Shown in pieces: positions 50,659-60,264 of a stretch of 64,000 nucleotides of DNA. The notes under the pieces were generated by a model. It saw nothing but the letters and a program-made list of their open reading frames with translations. It was not told the origin of the DNA and ran no database searches. Both the position numbers and the translations under genes were made by a program. How positions within the stretch are numbered: the first letter of the stretch is position 1; every line of letters starts with the position of its first letter. Origin of the DNA: Stenotrophobium rhamnosiphilum (lineage in GTDB: Bacteria; Pseudomonadota; Gammaproteobacteria; Nevskiales; Nevskiaceae); contig NZ_QANS01000001.1 in NCBI RefSeq assembly GCF_003052265.1, forward strand, positions 124,001-188,000, given 5' to 3'.

Positions 50659-51993
50659 TTATTCGATGCCGAGTTTCTTGATGCGATAACGCAGCGAGCG
50701 GAACGACATGCCGAGCAGTTCTGCAGCGCGGGTTTTGTTGTAGCGCGCTTTTTCAAGCGCTTCGCGAATGGCGCGCTTTTCAATTTCTTCGATGTGATCG
50801 CCCAGTGCGGCGTTTTCATTCGCAACCGCAGAAGAAAATTGCACCGGCGCAGAAGGACGCAACTGAAGATCGCTGGCGCTGATCACTTTGCCATCGCACA
50901 TGGTGATGGCGCGCTCAAGAATATTTTCGAGTTCACGCACATTGCCCGGGAAGTTGTACTCGCGCAGCTGGCGCTGTGCTTGCGCTTCCAGTTTCGGTGG
51001 TGCGCTAAGACCGTTGTCGCGAGCCAGGCGGGTGAGGATGTGTTCAGACAGCAGCGGAATGTCGTCTGCGCGATCTCGTAGCGGTGGCGTGCGGACTTCA
51101 ATCACGTTCAAGCGATAGTAAAGATCTTGGCGGAATGCGCCCTGATTGACCAAGTCATTCAGATTTTTATGCGTGGCAGAAATGATGCGTACATTTACTG
51201 GCACTTCGGTTTCCGCACCGACCGGGCGCACCGAACGTTCCTGCACTGCGCGTAGCAATTTCACCTGCATGTGCAAAGGTAGATCCGCTACTTCGTCCAA
51301 AAACAAAGTGCCGCCTTCTGCGCTCTGGAAAAGTCCCTGCTTATCGCGGACTGCGCCAGTAAAGCTGCCTTTAACGTGGCCAAAGAATTCGCTTTCCATC
51401 AGCTCGGTTGGAATCGCGCCGCAGTTGACTGGCATGAACGGTGATTGTCCGCGCGGGCCTTGCTTGTGAATCAACTGCGCGACGCGCTCTTTACCGGTGC
51501 CGGATTCGCCTGCGATATGCACGGGTGCTTGTGAACGCGCGAGGCGTTCGATCATCGCGCGCAGATTGCGAATGCTCTCGTGCGTGCCCAGCAGTTCTTG
51601 ATCGGCAGTATCTGTCGTGTCGTTTTTGCGCAGCTTGAGCGCGCTATCAACCAATTTGCGCAGCGTTGCGAGATCGACGGGTTTGGATACGAAATCGAAT
51701 GCGCCTGCTTTGAGGCTTTCCACTGCAGCCTGTGCATTGCCGTAAGCCGTAATCATTGCCACCGGCATGCAGGGGATTTCGCGTTGGATGTGTTGGATCA
51801 ACGACAGGCCATTACCATCTGGCAGGCGCATGTCGGTAATGCAGAAATCAAACTTGCGCTCAGCCAGCAGCGCGTGCGCCTCAGCCAGAGTGGCGGCGGA
51901 TTGTGTCTTTAAGCCCATGCGCGTGAGAGTGATTTCCACCAGCTCGCGGATGTCAGCTTCGTCGTCAACAATTAGGGCTGAAGCTTTGGTCAT
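50659..51993 (-). CDS. pilR: PilR-like sigma-54-dependent response regulator
   Basis: 444 residues, ATG overlapping the sensor stop (ATGA). The receiver has Asp54 in FCITDMRLPDG. The AAA+ domain has Walker A GESGTGKE, the sigma-54 loop SFTGAVRDK, and GGTLFLDEVADLP. A Fis-type helix-turn-helix (RYNKTRAAELLGMSFRSLRYRIKKLGIE) ends it. With PilS it switches on pilA, the type IV pilin gene, using sigma-54. No pil structural genes are in the window, so pilin control is inferred from family resemblance and the pilS neighbour. Confidence 0.9.
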   Translation of the reverse strand: MTKASALIVDDEADIRELVEITLTRMGLKTQSAATLAEAHALLAERKFDFCITDMRLPDGNGLSLIQHIQREIPCMPVAMITAYGNAQAAVESLKAGAFDFVSKPVDLATLRKLVDSALKLRKNDTTDTADQELLGTHESIRNLRAMIERLARSQAPVHIAGESGTGKERVAQLIHKQGPRGQSPFMPVNCGAIPTELMESEFFGHVKGSFTGAVRDKQGLFQSAEGGTLFLDEVADLPLHMQVKLLRAVQERSVRPVGAETEVPVNVRIISATHKNLNDLVNQGAFRQDLYYRLNVIEVRTPPLRDRADDIPLLSEHILTRLARDNGLSAPPKLEAQAQRQLREYNFPGNVRELENILERAITMCDGKVISASDLQLRPSAPVQFSSAVANENAALGDHIEEIEKRAIREALEKARYNKTRAAELLGMSFRSLRYRIKKLGIE

Positions 51994-53573
51994 GAATGCT
52001 TATCTTGCGAGAACAGAATACGGAAACAAGTGCCTTCCGGCTGCGGAACGTGTACGAGTTTGGCCTGATTGTATTCGCAGAGACTACGCGATAGATAAAG
52101 TCCGAGTCCGGTGCCATGGGCTGCGGTGGTGAAGAAGGGCTCAAAAACCTGTTCCACCAGCTCTTCTGGAATGCCAGGGCCGTTGTCCCGAACCTCTAGC
52201 CAAACTGCGCCACCGCGCGCAGGTCCGGCGTTAACGAACACCAGAACATTGTATTCACGCGCATGTTCGAAAGAATTGTCCCAGAGATTGAATAGCACTT
52301 GCTGCAGATGATCGGGATCAAATTCCACCATCAGGCTGGTCGGAATATCTGCGAGTTCAATCGGGCGCTGCTGTAGCGGATGGCCTTCCTGATACAGATT
52401 TGCGGTGCGGACCAGCCAGCTTCTGAGTGGCAGCGTGGCAATCTCGCGCGTTTCGCGGCGCGAGATGCTGAGAACGTCGCGAATGATTTTTTCGATGCGC
52501 GCGCCATGGCGTTGGATCATGCCGAGCAGGCGTTGATTTTCACCCTGTAACTCGCTGGATTCCGCGAGCAGTTGTCCAGCGTGACTGATCGCTGAAAGTG
52601 GATTGCGAATTTCGTGGGCGATACTGGCGGACAGTCGGCCCAGTGCTGCGAGTTTCATCTGCTGCGCTTGTTCACGTAATGCGCCAGCGTCTTCCAACAG
52701 GATCAGCACCGGTGCGTCGTCGCCCCAGCCAAGGCGCGTGAAACGTGGGATGACATCCACCATGCCTGCGCTGAGTACTGTCGGCGTAGGTGCTGCGCCG
52801 ACCATCCAGTCACGCAGTGCGATATCGAGCTCTGGTGCGCCAGTTGCGAGTGCATGGCCGTTGGTGAGATTGGTGTGGAGTAGACGCCCAGCAGCGGTGT
52901 TGGAGCTGCGTAGTCGACGTTGCGCATTCACGACCAATACGCCGGTGTGCATGTTCTCAATGATGCTGTCGTTGAGGCGCGACATGTTGGCCAAGTCGCT
53001 ACCGACACGTTCGGCCAAAGCTTCACTGCGGCGCGCGCGCACGGCAACGGTGTTGGCGGACATCATCGTGGCGAAGAACATCAGGCCTAGGAAGCCGGTG
53101 ACGGTGAATTCTGAGGCGACAAAGCCAATGCTGGATTGGCGCAGCAACTCCTCGCTGAACATCACCAGCGTGGCGCCAGCGGCCTGTAGCAAGGCAATGC
53201 GCGGGGTTTGCAGGATCGCTGTCGCGATACCGGGCGTGATCAGCAAGATGCCCATGCCATTCGGCACGCCGCCGCTGGCGTAAACCAGAAGGCCAAGCGC
53301 AATCGCGTCGATGGCAAATTGGATCTGCGCCTGTGTGGTCAGGCTAGGGCGACGTGCAAACAGCGGCAGCAGCAAGGCCAGTGCGACGATGGCGTAGGCG
53401 TCGCAGGTGTAACGGAACAGTTTCGACAGGGTCTGTTCGAAAATAACGCCGCTAAACCCGGTTTCGTAAGCAATCAGTAGCGCGCTGATCAGGACGAGTC
53501 GATAAAGCGACAGCAGGCGCAGCAAGCGCCAATCGGCGTGAGTGCTATCTCGTTGGCTCGCCGCGACAGACAT
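51990..53573 (-). CDS. pilS: PilS-like sensor histidine kinase
   Basis: 527 residues, ATG at 53573. About six N-terminal membrane helices (LLSLYRLVLISALLIAYETG onward), then a PAS-like segment (LNDSIIENMHTGVLVVNAQRRL), the HisKA helix with LGRLSASIAHEIRNPLSAISHAGQLLAES, and the HATPase NLWDNSFEHA...GPGIP...HGTGLGLYLSRSLCE. In Pseudomonas, PilS senses pilin in the inner membrane. It forms a pair with pilR and lies 60 bases downstream of the PP0621 gene. Confidence 0.9.
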   Translation of the reverse strand: MSVAASQRDSTHADWRLLRLLSLYRLVLISALLIAYETGFSGVIFEQTLSKLFRYTCDAYAIVALALLLPLFARRPSLTTQAQIQFAIDAIALGLLVYASGGVPNGMGILLITPGIATAILQTPRIALLQAAGATLVMFSEELLRQSSIGFVASEFTVTGFLGLMFFATMMSANTVAVRARRSEALAERVGSDLANMSRLNDSIIENMHTGVLVVNAQRRLRSSNTAAGRLLHTNLTNGHALATGAPELDIALRDWMVGAAPTPTVLSAGMVDVIPRFTRLGWGDDAPVLILLEDAGALREQAQQMKLAALGRLSASIAHEIRNPLSAISHAGQLLAESSELQGENQRLLGMIQRHGARIEKIIRDVLSISRRETREIATLPLRSWLVRTANLYQEGHPLQQRPIELADIPTSLMVEFDPDHLQQVLFNLWDNSFEHAREYNVLVFVNAGPARGGAVWLEVRDNGPGIPEELVEQVFEPFFTTAAHGTGLGLYLSRSLCEYNQAKLVHVPQPEGTCFRILFSQDKHS

Positions 53574-53637
53574 GCTTACGCGCTACAACTTAGTGCAGAC
53601 GTGTCAATGCGCAGATCTGTGGACGCACCATAAAAGC

Positions 53638-53838
53638 TCATCCTGAGCAGCGGCCGCAAAGTCCAGTCTTCGAAAGTGACTCGGCGGGCAGGTGTGTGCC
53701 GCATTTTTCGCAGCGCGCCATGGCCTCATAACGCTGGGGCGGAGGCGGTTGTGCGCGCTCTACGTGGATGCGCACGCCGCGGAACAGACGCCAGACAATC
53801 CAGATGGCGGCGGCAATCAGTAGTAAGCGGAATATCAT
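53638..53838 (-). CDS. PP0621-family small membrane protein
   Basis: 66 residues from the ATG at 53838; longer in-frame readings (to 53913) add unrelated sequence. One N-terminal helix (IFRLLLIAAAIWIVWRLF) precedes a proline-rich link and a four-cysteine zinc ribbon (ARCEKCGTHLP ... GLCGRCSG). This matches the PP0621 family, commonly next to pilS in gammaproteobacteria. Function unknown. Confidence 0.75.
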   Translation of the reverse strand: MIFRLLLIAAAIWIVWRLFRGVRIHVERAQPPPPQRYEAMARCEKCGTHLPAESLSKTGLCGRCSG

Positions 53839-54091
53839 GAGTTTTTTCGGTGCAAGTGGTATGTATTTTGCTAATTGTAGGCGGCCATTGCGTCTCTGTC
53901 GCTGGCCGTTCACAGCCTTTACTATGGACGTCTCAGTTGTTATTTTTTATATACTAATACTTCTGTAACTAATAAAAAGTAACGACCCAATTTAATTGAG
54001 CTACTCCTTGCGGGTGGGGATGATTTTGCTTATCCCTTGTACCTTGGAGGAGAATCCACCCCCTCGCAAAAGACCGAATCAGGAAGTCCGA

Positions 54092-55258
54092 ATGAATCTA
54101 CACGAGTATCAAGCCAAAGAAATCTTCACGCGCTATGGCATTCCAGTGCCAGTAGGCGCACTTGCAGCCAGCCCAGAACAGGCTCGCGCTGCTGCTAAAC
54201 AGGTTGGCGGCGAGAAATTCGTAGTCAAGGCGCAGGTGCATGCTGGCGGCCGCGGTAAGGTTGGCGGCGTGAAGTTGGTGGAAGGTTTTGACGCTGTCGA
54301 AGAAGCTGCCAAGGCAATGCTCGGCAAGAAGCTGGTCACCATCCAGACCGACGCACACGGCCTGCCCGTGAACAGCGTTTGGGTTGAAAAGCCCTCAGCG
54401 ATTGCGCGCGAGCTGTATGTCTCCGCCGTTGTTGACCGCACGCTGGAGCGCGTGGTGTTTATGGCCTCCGCTGCTGGCGGTATGGACATCGAAGAAGTGG
54501 CGCACAACACGCCAGAAAAAATTAAGCATGTGTCAGTGCACCCAGCAGCCGGTCTGCAGCCTTATCAGGCGCGCGAACTCGGCTTCTTCATGGACCTGAC
54601 CAAAGAACAAGTCGACCAGTTCACCAAGATCATGCTCGGCCTGTCGAAGATGATCACCGATCTCGACTGCAGCCTCGTCGAAATCAATCCGTTGATCGTG
54701 ACCAAAGAAGGCAATGTGTTTGCCCTCGACGCCAAGCTCAACTTTGATGACAACGCACTGTTCCGTCAGAAAGAGATCGCCAACATGCGCGATCCTTCAC
54801 AGGAAGACGAGCGCGAGCGCGAAGCCAGCAAGTTCGATCTCAACTACGTCACCCTCGAAGGCAATATCGGTTGTATGGTCAACGGCGCAGGTCTGGCCAT
54901 GGCAACGATGGATATCGTCAAATTGCACGGTGGCCAGCCAGCCAACTTCCTCGACGTTGGTGGCGGCACCACGGCTGAGAAGGTGACGGAAGCGTTCAAG
55001 CTCATCACCAAATCGCCGGAAGTGAAGGCGATCTTCATCAACATCTTCGGCGGTATCGTCCGTTGCGACTTGATTGCCGAAGGCATCATTCAGGCTTGCA
55101 AACAGACCGATCTGAAAATTCCAGTTGTGGCGCGCCTGCAAGGCACGAACATGGAGAAGGGCCGTGAACTGCTCGAAAAGAGCGGCCTCAAAATCACGCC
55201 CGTTTCCGATCTCACCGAGGCGGCTAAGACCGTCGTTGCAGCAGCCCAAGGAAAGTAA
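54092..55258 (+). CDS. sucC: Succinyl-CoA synthetase, beta subunit
   Basis: 388 residues from the ATG at 54092 (AGGAAG upstream), giving the canonical [23 protein letters not shown]-grasp domain with [19 protein letters not shown], and the C-terminal CoA-ligase domain with [18 protein letters not shown] and [19 protein letters not shown]. In the TCA cycle it makes ATP or GTP from succinyl-CoA. sucD follows three bases after. The upstream 250 bases are AT-rich around 53940-53985 and hold the probable promoter; I could not fix its boxes. Confidence 0.97.
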   Translation: MNLHEYQAKEIFTRYGIPVPVGALAASPEQARAAAKQVGGEKFVVKAQVHAGGRGKVGGVKLVEGFDAVEEAAKAMLGKKLVTIQTDAHGLPVNSVWVEKPSAIARELYVSAVVDRTLERVVFMASAAGGMDIEEVAHNTPEKIKHVSVHPAAGLQPYQARELGFFMDLTKEQVDQFTKIMLGLSKMITDLDCSLVEINPLIVTKEGNVFALDAKLNFDDNALFRQKEIANMRDPSQEDEREREASKFDLNYVTLEGNIGCMVNGAGLAMATMDIVKLHGGQPANFLDVGGGTTAEKVTEAFKLITKSPEVKAIFINIFGGIVRCDLIAEGIIQACKQTDLKIPVVARLQGTNMEKGRELLEKSGLKITPVSDLTEAAKTVVAAAQGK

Positions 55259-55261
55259 GTC

Positions 55262-56134
55262 ATGTCGATTCTGATCAACAAAAACACCAAAGTTATTTGC
55301 CAAGGCTTCACCGGCAAACAGGGCACGTTCCACTCTGAACAAGCGATTGCGTACGGCACCAAGCTCGTTGGCGGCGTTACCCCAGGCCGCGGCGGTTCTA
55401 CGCATCTCGGTCTGCCTGTGTTCCACACCTGCCACGATGCAGTGAAGGCAACCGGCGCTGATGCTTCGATGATCTACGTACCTGCGCCTTACGCAGCCGA
55501 CGCGATTCTTGAAGCGGCTGATGCTGGCATCAAGATCATCGTCTGCATCACCGAAGGTATTCCGGTGAATGACATGGTCAAAGTGAAAGCTACGCTCGCA
55601 GAAAAAGACTGCGTGCTGATCGGTCCTAACTGCCCAGGCATCATCACCCCGGGCGAATGCAAAATCGGCATCATGCCGGGCCACATCCACAAGCCAGGTC
55701 GTATTGGCGTGGTGTCGCGCTCAGGCACGCTCACGTATGAAACTGTTCACCAGACCACGCAGAACGGCCTCGGCCAGAGCACCTGCGTCGGCATCGGCGG
55801 CGACCCGGTTCGCGGCATGGGCTTCATCGACGTCATCAAGATGTTCGAAGCTGATCCACAGACCGACGGCATCATCATGGTTGGCGAAATCGGCGGCTCT
55901 TCCGAAGAAGAAGCTGCTGAGTACATCAAGAAGCATGTGAAGAAGCCTGTTGTTGCTTACATCGCTGGCGTTACCGCGCCTCCCGGCAAGCGCATGGGCC
56001 ATGCAGGCGCCATCATTGCTGGCGGCAAGGGCACGGCAGACGAAAAGTTTGCAGCGCTTGAAGCGGCTGGCGTGACAACGGTTCGTTCGCCTGCTGATCT
56101 GGGCGCTGCGATGCTTGCGCTGCTCAGCAAGTAA
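55262..56134 (+). CDS. sucD: Succinyl-CoA synthetase, alpha subunit
   Basis: 290 residues. The CoA-binding Rossmann N terminus has [29 protein letters not shown], and the phosphohistidine is His247 in [33 protein letters not shown] is another signature. Forms the heterotetramer with SucC. nadE begins 11 bases later, possibly on the same transcript. Confidence 0.97.
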   Translation: MSILINKNTKVICQGFTGKQGTFHSEQAIAYGTKLVGGVTPGRGGSTHLGLPVFHTCHDAVKATGADASMIYVPAPYAADAILEAADAGIKIIVCITEGIPVNDMVKVKATLAEKDCVLIGPNCPGIITPGECKIGIMPGHIHKPGRIGVVSRSGTLTYETVHQTTQNGLGQSTCVGIGGDPVRGMGFIDVIKMFEADPQTDGIIMVGEIGGSSEEEAAEYIKKHVKKPVVAYIAGVTAPPGKRMGHAGAIIAGGKGTADEKFAALEAAGVTTVRSPADLGAAMLALLSK

Positions 56135-56145
56135 AAGCACTGTTG

Positions 56146-57759
56146 ATGCAGCAGTCTCTTACGGTCGCCGCCGCCCAGCTTAATCTCTGGGTTGGCGACG
56201 TCGAAGGTAATGTTCGCAAGATAATCGAGGCGGCACGCAAAGCTCGCGATGAGCTTGGTGCCGACCTCGTTGCTTGTCCTGAACTCTCACTCATTGGTTA
56301 TCCCCCAGACGATCTGCTGCTCCGCAGCGCTGTGCCGCGCCTGATTGAACAGGGCGTTAGTCGTTTGTTGGATGAAGTGAAGGGCATCACGCTGGTATTC
56401 GGTTTGCCCGAGTACGAGCACGGTCAAATTTATAACGCGGCTTATGTGATTCGCGATGGCCACATCATCACGCGATATCGCAAACAACAATTACCCAATT
56501 ACGGCGTGTTCGATGAACGCCGTCATTTCAAGCGCGGGCACGATGCCTGCGTGTTTGAAGTCGAAGGCCACAAGATTGGCCTGACGATCTGCGAAGACAT
56601 CTGGTTTCCAGAACCAGCTGCGCAAGCACGAGCTGCTGGCGCCGAGGTGATCCTCAATATCAACGCTTCGCCATTCAACATCGGCAAATCTGCTGAGCGT
56701 CGTCGCGCGCTGGATCTGCGCGTTGCGGAAAATCGTTTGCCAGTGATTTACGTCAACTGCGTTGGTGGCCAAGACGATATCGTTTTTGATGGCGACTCTT
56801 GTGCTGTGAATGCAGATGGTTCTGTCGCATTTTCTGCAGCAGAGTTTGAAGAAGGTGTGTTCCCGATCACTTTGCAAGCTGGGCAATTCACCGGTGAGTT
56901 GCGCAAAGAGCAAAGTGAAGAGGCGGTAACGTACCGAGCGCTGGTGCAAGGCGTGCGCGATTACGTGAATCGCAATGGATTCCCCGGTGCGCTGATTGGT
57001 ATGTCGGGCGGTATCGACTCCGCACTGGTCGCGGCGATTGCAGTGGATGCACTTGGCGCTGATCGCGTTTGGGGCGTGTCGATGCCTTCGCGCTATACGC
57101 TGGATATGTCGAACGACGATGCGCGCATTCAAGCGGAACTCATGGGCATCAAGTATTCGATGTTGCCGATTGAGCCCGCATTCGAAACGTTTACGCAGAT
57201 GTTGGCTGGTGAATTCATCGGACGCGCTGTTGATCTCACCGAAGAAAATTTGCAGTCACGCAGCCGCGGCATGCTGCTGATGGCGCTGTCGAACAAGTTT
57301 GGACATGTCGTGTTGCCAACCGGCAATAAGAGCGAAATGGCAGTGGGCTATGCCACGCTCTATGGCGATATGTGCGGCGGTTATGCGCCGATCAAAGATG
57401 TGTACAAGACTTTGGTTTATCGCTTGTGCCGTTATCGCAATACGGTTTCTGAAGTGATTCCGGAACGTGTGATCACGCGCCCACCGTCGGCAGAGTTGCG
57501 TCCGGATCAAAAAGATTCGGATTCATTGCCGCCGTACGAATTGTTGGATCCGATTCTGCAGGCTTATGTTGAAGCGCAGTTGTCGATTCCAGAAATCATC
57601 AAGAAAGGATTTGCTGAAGCTGATGTGCGACGCGTTGCAGGACTCGTGCGTCGCTCAGAATATAAACGCCGCCAAGCAGCACCGGGCCCTAAGGTCACCG
57701 GCTGCGCGTTCGGGCGTGAACGCCGATATCCGCTAACGGCGGTTTACGGCGATATTTAA
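56146..57759 (+). CDS. nadE: Glutamine-dependent NAD+ synthase
   Basis: 537 residues from the ATG at 56146 (a TTG precedes it). N-terminal nitrilase-type glutaminase domain (LVACPELSLIGYPPDDLL with Glu; YRKQQLPNYGVFDE with Lys; IGLTICEDIWFPE with Cys). The C-terminal NAD synthetase domain has the PP-loop GMSGGIDSALVAAI and PTGNKSEMAVGYATLYGDM. It amidates nicotinic acid adenine dinucleotide using ammonia from glutamine. Length is right for the short two-domain form. Confidence 0.96.
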   Translation: MQQSLTVAAAQLNLWVGDVEGNVRKIIEAARKARDELGADLVACPELSLIGYPPDDLLLRSAVPRLIEQGVSRLLDEVKGITLVFGLPEYEHGQIYNAAYVIRDGHIITRYRKQQLPNYGVFDERRHFKRGHDACVFEVEGHKIGLTICEDIWFPEPAAQARAAGAEVILNINASPFNIGKSAERRRALDLRVAENRLPVIYVNCVGGQDDIVFDGDSCAVNADGSVAFSAAEFEEGVFPITLQAGQFTGELRKEQSEEAVTYRALVQGVRDYVNRNGFPGALIGMSGGIDSALVAAIAVDALGADRVWGVSMPSRYTLDMSNDDARIQAELMGIKYSMLPIEPAFETFTQMLAGEFIGRAVDLTEENLQSRSRGMLLMALSNKFGHVVLPTGNKSEMAVGYATLYGDMCGGYAPIKDVYKTLVYRLCRYRNTVSEVIPERVITRPPSAELRPDQKDSDSLPPYELLDPILQAYVEAQLSIPEIIKKGFAEADVRRVAGLVRRSEYKRRQAAPGPKVTGCAFGRERRYPLTAVYGDI

Positions 57760-57790
57760 ACTGCCACGCCGTTAAGGCGTGGTGTTTGGT
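57758..57790. terminator. Bidirectional terminator between nadE and bamD
   Basis: CCACGCC pairs with GGCGTGG around GTTAA, flanked by A- and T-rich tracts. It overlaps the bamD stop codon (57772-57774). Confidence 0.6.
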
Positions 57791-59124
57791 TTGCTGTCAG
57801 CAGGAACATCCGCAGCTTTCTCGGCTGGCTTCTTGCTCTCGCCATCGTCATAGGGCTCCATTGTGATCGAGAAGCCGCTGCCGCGAATGGCGCCATCTGA
57901 CGATGGGGTCTGATCACTTGCACCAGCAGCGGCAGGCGTTGCCTTTGCGCTGGGCTGCGTCGGAATAACCACTGTCGCGCCTTCAAGCTCTTCGTTGCCA
58001 GGTGTAAACAATTGCTGGAGCCACTCCATCGCAGTCTTTGGCTTCTTGGCTTCAGGCTTAGCGCTAGTTTCCGAGCTGGCCTTGTCTTCAACGGGAACCA
58101 CCTTGATCGTGGGCATAGGCTTCGGCGGCGGCGGATCCATTTGCTCGATGATCGGAACGGCCTTCGGCTTCGCTTTGGACGCTGGTTCGGGCAGTTCTTT
58201 TTCTGGCCCTGCAACGGGTTTGATTGAGAATGCCTTGGTGGTTCTTTCAATCAGGCCTGGCTTTTTAGGTGCGACGGGGTAATCCGTCTGCGGTGTTGAC
58301 GTACCAAGCTGCGCTACGAGCAGTTTGTGCACGGTATCCGCCTGCTCGTTCTGGCCCATCTTGCGATAGGACTGTTCGAGCACTTCCATGGCGCCGATGG
58401 TGGCTGGCGCGCCGGGGTACTGCACCAAGATCTGTTCTGCGCGCTTGGCGGCGGCAATGAATGCGCCGCGTTTTACGTAGAAATGCACAACATGCAGATC
58501 GTGCTGAGCAATGCGATTGCGCAGATCGATCATGTGCTGGCGTGCGTCACCGGCGTAGGGGCTGGTCGGATATTTTTGCGCGAGCAGCGAGAAATCGTCG
58601 AAAGAGCGACGCAGGTAGCTAACGTCTTCTTTGGTGCTATCAAGGCCAAACGTGCCGGACAAACCTTCGTCACGCGTCGTGTTGACCAGACCTTTGATGT
58701 ACTGAATGTAGTCCGCAGCTGGGTGGCGCGGATGTTCTTTAAGGAATTTGTCTGCTGCGCTCAGCGATTCATCAGGCTGATAGCTGCGGTAAAGCGCATA
58801 CACGCGCTCGAGGTCGGCCTGTGTCGCGTACTCGGTAAAAGGGAAGCGCGCGGCGATCTGATCGTAACGACTAATTGCGGTGGCGAAGTCAGAAGCATCG
58901 AGTGCGAGGCGCGCTTGCCTATACAATCCGTCCGCGTCGAGCTTGCGCTCTTTGGCGGACAGGTCGCTGACGCTGTCAGGCCGGAAAGGATTTGCCGGGG
59001 TTAAGGGCTTATCCTTAGCGGACTTTTCCTTGTCCGGTGAGTCCTTGGCGGGCGTCGATGAGCACGCTGCGGCAGCGAGAGCCAACGCGGTGAATGCCGC
59101 GCGGAACAGGTTGGATGATTTCAT
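57772..59124 (-). CDS. bamD: Outer-membrane assembly lipoprotein BamD with a long C-terminal tail
   Basis: 450 residues; E. coli BamD is about 245. A lipobox (LALAAAAC, Cys21) tethers it to the outer membrane. Five TPR repeats fill about 62-275 (LDADGLYRQARLALDASDFATAISRYDQIAARFPFTEYATQADL, YIKGLVNTTRDE, and TSPYAGDARQHM). The last 175 residues are Pro/Lys/Ala/Glu-rich low complexity with one helical stretch (AKKPKTAMEWLQQLFTPGNEE), absent in usual BamD. It binds BamA and recruits unfolded outer-membrane proteins. It diverges from rluD. Confidence 0.92.
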   Translation of the reverse strand: MKSSNLFRAAFTALALAAAACSSTPAKDSPDKEKSAKDKPLTPANPFRPDSVSDLSAKERKLDADGLYRQARLALDASDFATAISRYDQIAARFPFTEYATQADLERVYALYRSYQPDESLSAADKFLKEHPRHPAADYIQYIKGLVNTTRDEGLSGTFGLDSTKEDVSYLRRSFDDFSLLAQKYPTSPYAGDARQHMIDLRNRIAQHDLHVVHFYVKRGAFIAAAKRAEQILVQYPGAPATIGAMEVLEQSYRKMGQNEQADTVHKLLVAQLGTSTPQTDYPVAPKKPGLIERTTKAFSIKPVAGPEKELPEPASKAKPKAVPIIEQMDPPPPKPMPTIKVVPVEDKASSETSAKPEAKKPKTAMEWLQQLFTPGNEELEGATVVIPTQPSAKATPAAAGASDQTPSSDGAIRGSGFSITMEPYDDGESKKPAEKAADVPADSKPNTTP

Positions 59125-59161
59125 GTTTTCGAAACGATTTTATGAGGCGCGAGTATAGCTG

Positions 59162-60178
59162 ATGGCTAAAGCAACAAAGACCGACACAACGAGTGAAGAA
59201 GAAGACCTCCACCATAGCGCAGAGGTTCCGCACGAGTTGACGGAACAGCGTCTGGATGTGGTCTGCGCCAAGCTGTTCAACGACTGGTCACGGGCGCGTT
59301 TACAGACTTGGATCGGCGATGGCCGTGTCAGAGTCAATGGCATCGTGATCGATAAGCCAAGGACCGTGGTTCTTGCTGGCGATACCTTGGAGCTGGAGGC
59401 AGTGCCGGAGGCTGATCTGACGGTTCATCCCGAGAAAATCGCGCTGGACGTGGTTTATCACGACAAAGCGATTGCAGTGATCAATAAACCAGCAGGTCTG
59501 ACTGTGCATCCGGGCGCGGGCATTTCCTCGGGCACGCTGCAAAACGCGCTGCTGCATCGTTTTCCACAGACCAACGTTGTGCCACGCGCAGGTTTGGTGC
59601 ACCGCCTCGACAAAGACACCTCTGGCTTGCTGGTGATCGCACTGACGCTGACGGCGCAGACACGCTTGTCTGCGGCGATTTCCGAGCACGCTTTCCGTCG
59701 CGAATACGACGCTGTGGTGCATGGCGATATGGTTTCCGGCGGCAGTGTGGATGCGCCGATTGGCCGCCATCCGCGTGACCGCGTTCGCATGGCGGTGGTT
59801 CCCCGAGGTGGGCGTGAAGCGTTGTCGCACTATCGCGTGCAAGAGCGCTACAGCTCGCACACGCATCTGCGCGTCAAACTCGAAACCGGCCGCACGCACC
59901 AGATTCGCGTGCACATGTCGCATATCCGCCATCCCATCATCGGCGACTCGATGTACGGCGGCGATGTGATTCGTGGTCGCGGCATGGACCCAGAACTGCG
60001 CGATGTGTTGAAAAGCTTCCCGCGTCAGGCGCTGCATGCGCGTGAACTGGAGCTGGACCACCCCATCAGCGGCAAAACCATGGGCTGGCTGGCTGAGCCG
60101 CCGAAAGATATTCAGGACTTGCTCGTCGCGCTGCGCAAGCACACCGCGCGGGATGCTGCTGCTTCGCCTAAACGCTGA
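59162..60178 (+). CDS. rluD: 23S rRNA pseudouridine synthase RluD
   Basis: 338 residues. N-terminal S4 RNA-binding domain (LTEQRLDVVCAKLFNDWSRARLQTWIGDGRVRVNG), then the RluA-type catalytic motif GLVHRLDKDTSGLLVIA with the active aspartate, and LETGRTHQIRVHMSHIRHPIIGDSMYGG. It makes pseudouridines 1911, 1915 and 1917 in helix 69. Divergent from bamD and ahead of pgeF, a conserved trio. Confidence 0.96.
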   Translation: MAKATKTDTTSEEEDLHHSAEVPHELTEQRLDVVCAKLFNDWSRARLQTWIGDGRVRVNGIVIDKPRTVVLAGDTLELEAVPEADLTVHPEKIALDVVYHDKAIAVINKPAGLTVHPGAGISSGTLQNALLHRFPQTNVVPRAGLVHRLDKDTSGLLVIALTLTAQTRLSAAISEHAFRREYDAVVHGDMVSGGSVDAPIGRHPRDRVRMAVVPRGGREALSHYRVQERYSSHTHLRVKLETGRTHQIRVHMSHIRHPIIGDSMYGGDVIRGRGMDPELRDVLKSFPRQALHARELELDHPISGKTMGWLAEPPKDIQDLLVALRKHTARDAAASPKR

Positions 60179-60264
60179 GTCGTTTTAATATATAAGTTTA
60201 AATATATTTAATTTATAAAATATAACAACTAGGCGCGCCCAATGTTCAGAGTGGGAATGATTTG
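60179..60264. other. AT-rich gap between rluD and pgeF
   Basis: About 50 bases (60183-60230) are nearly pure A and T (ATATATAAGTTTAAATATAT-like) in an otherwise GC-richer region. No T-run hairpin is seen. It could hold a promoter for pgeF; I cannot fix the boxes. Confidence 0.4.

Noticed and set aside
57756-58250. Minus-strand frame overlapping the bamD tail
   Set aside because: It is a shifted reading of the BamD low-complexity tail, arginine-rich and without a start signal.
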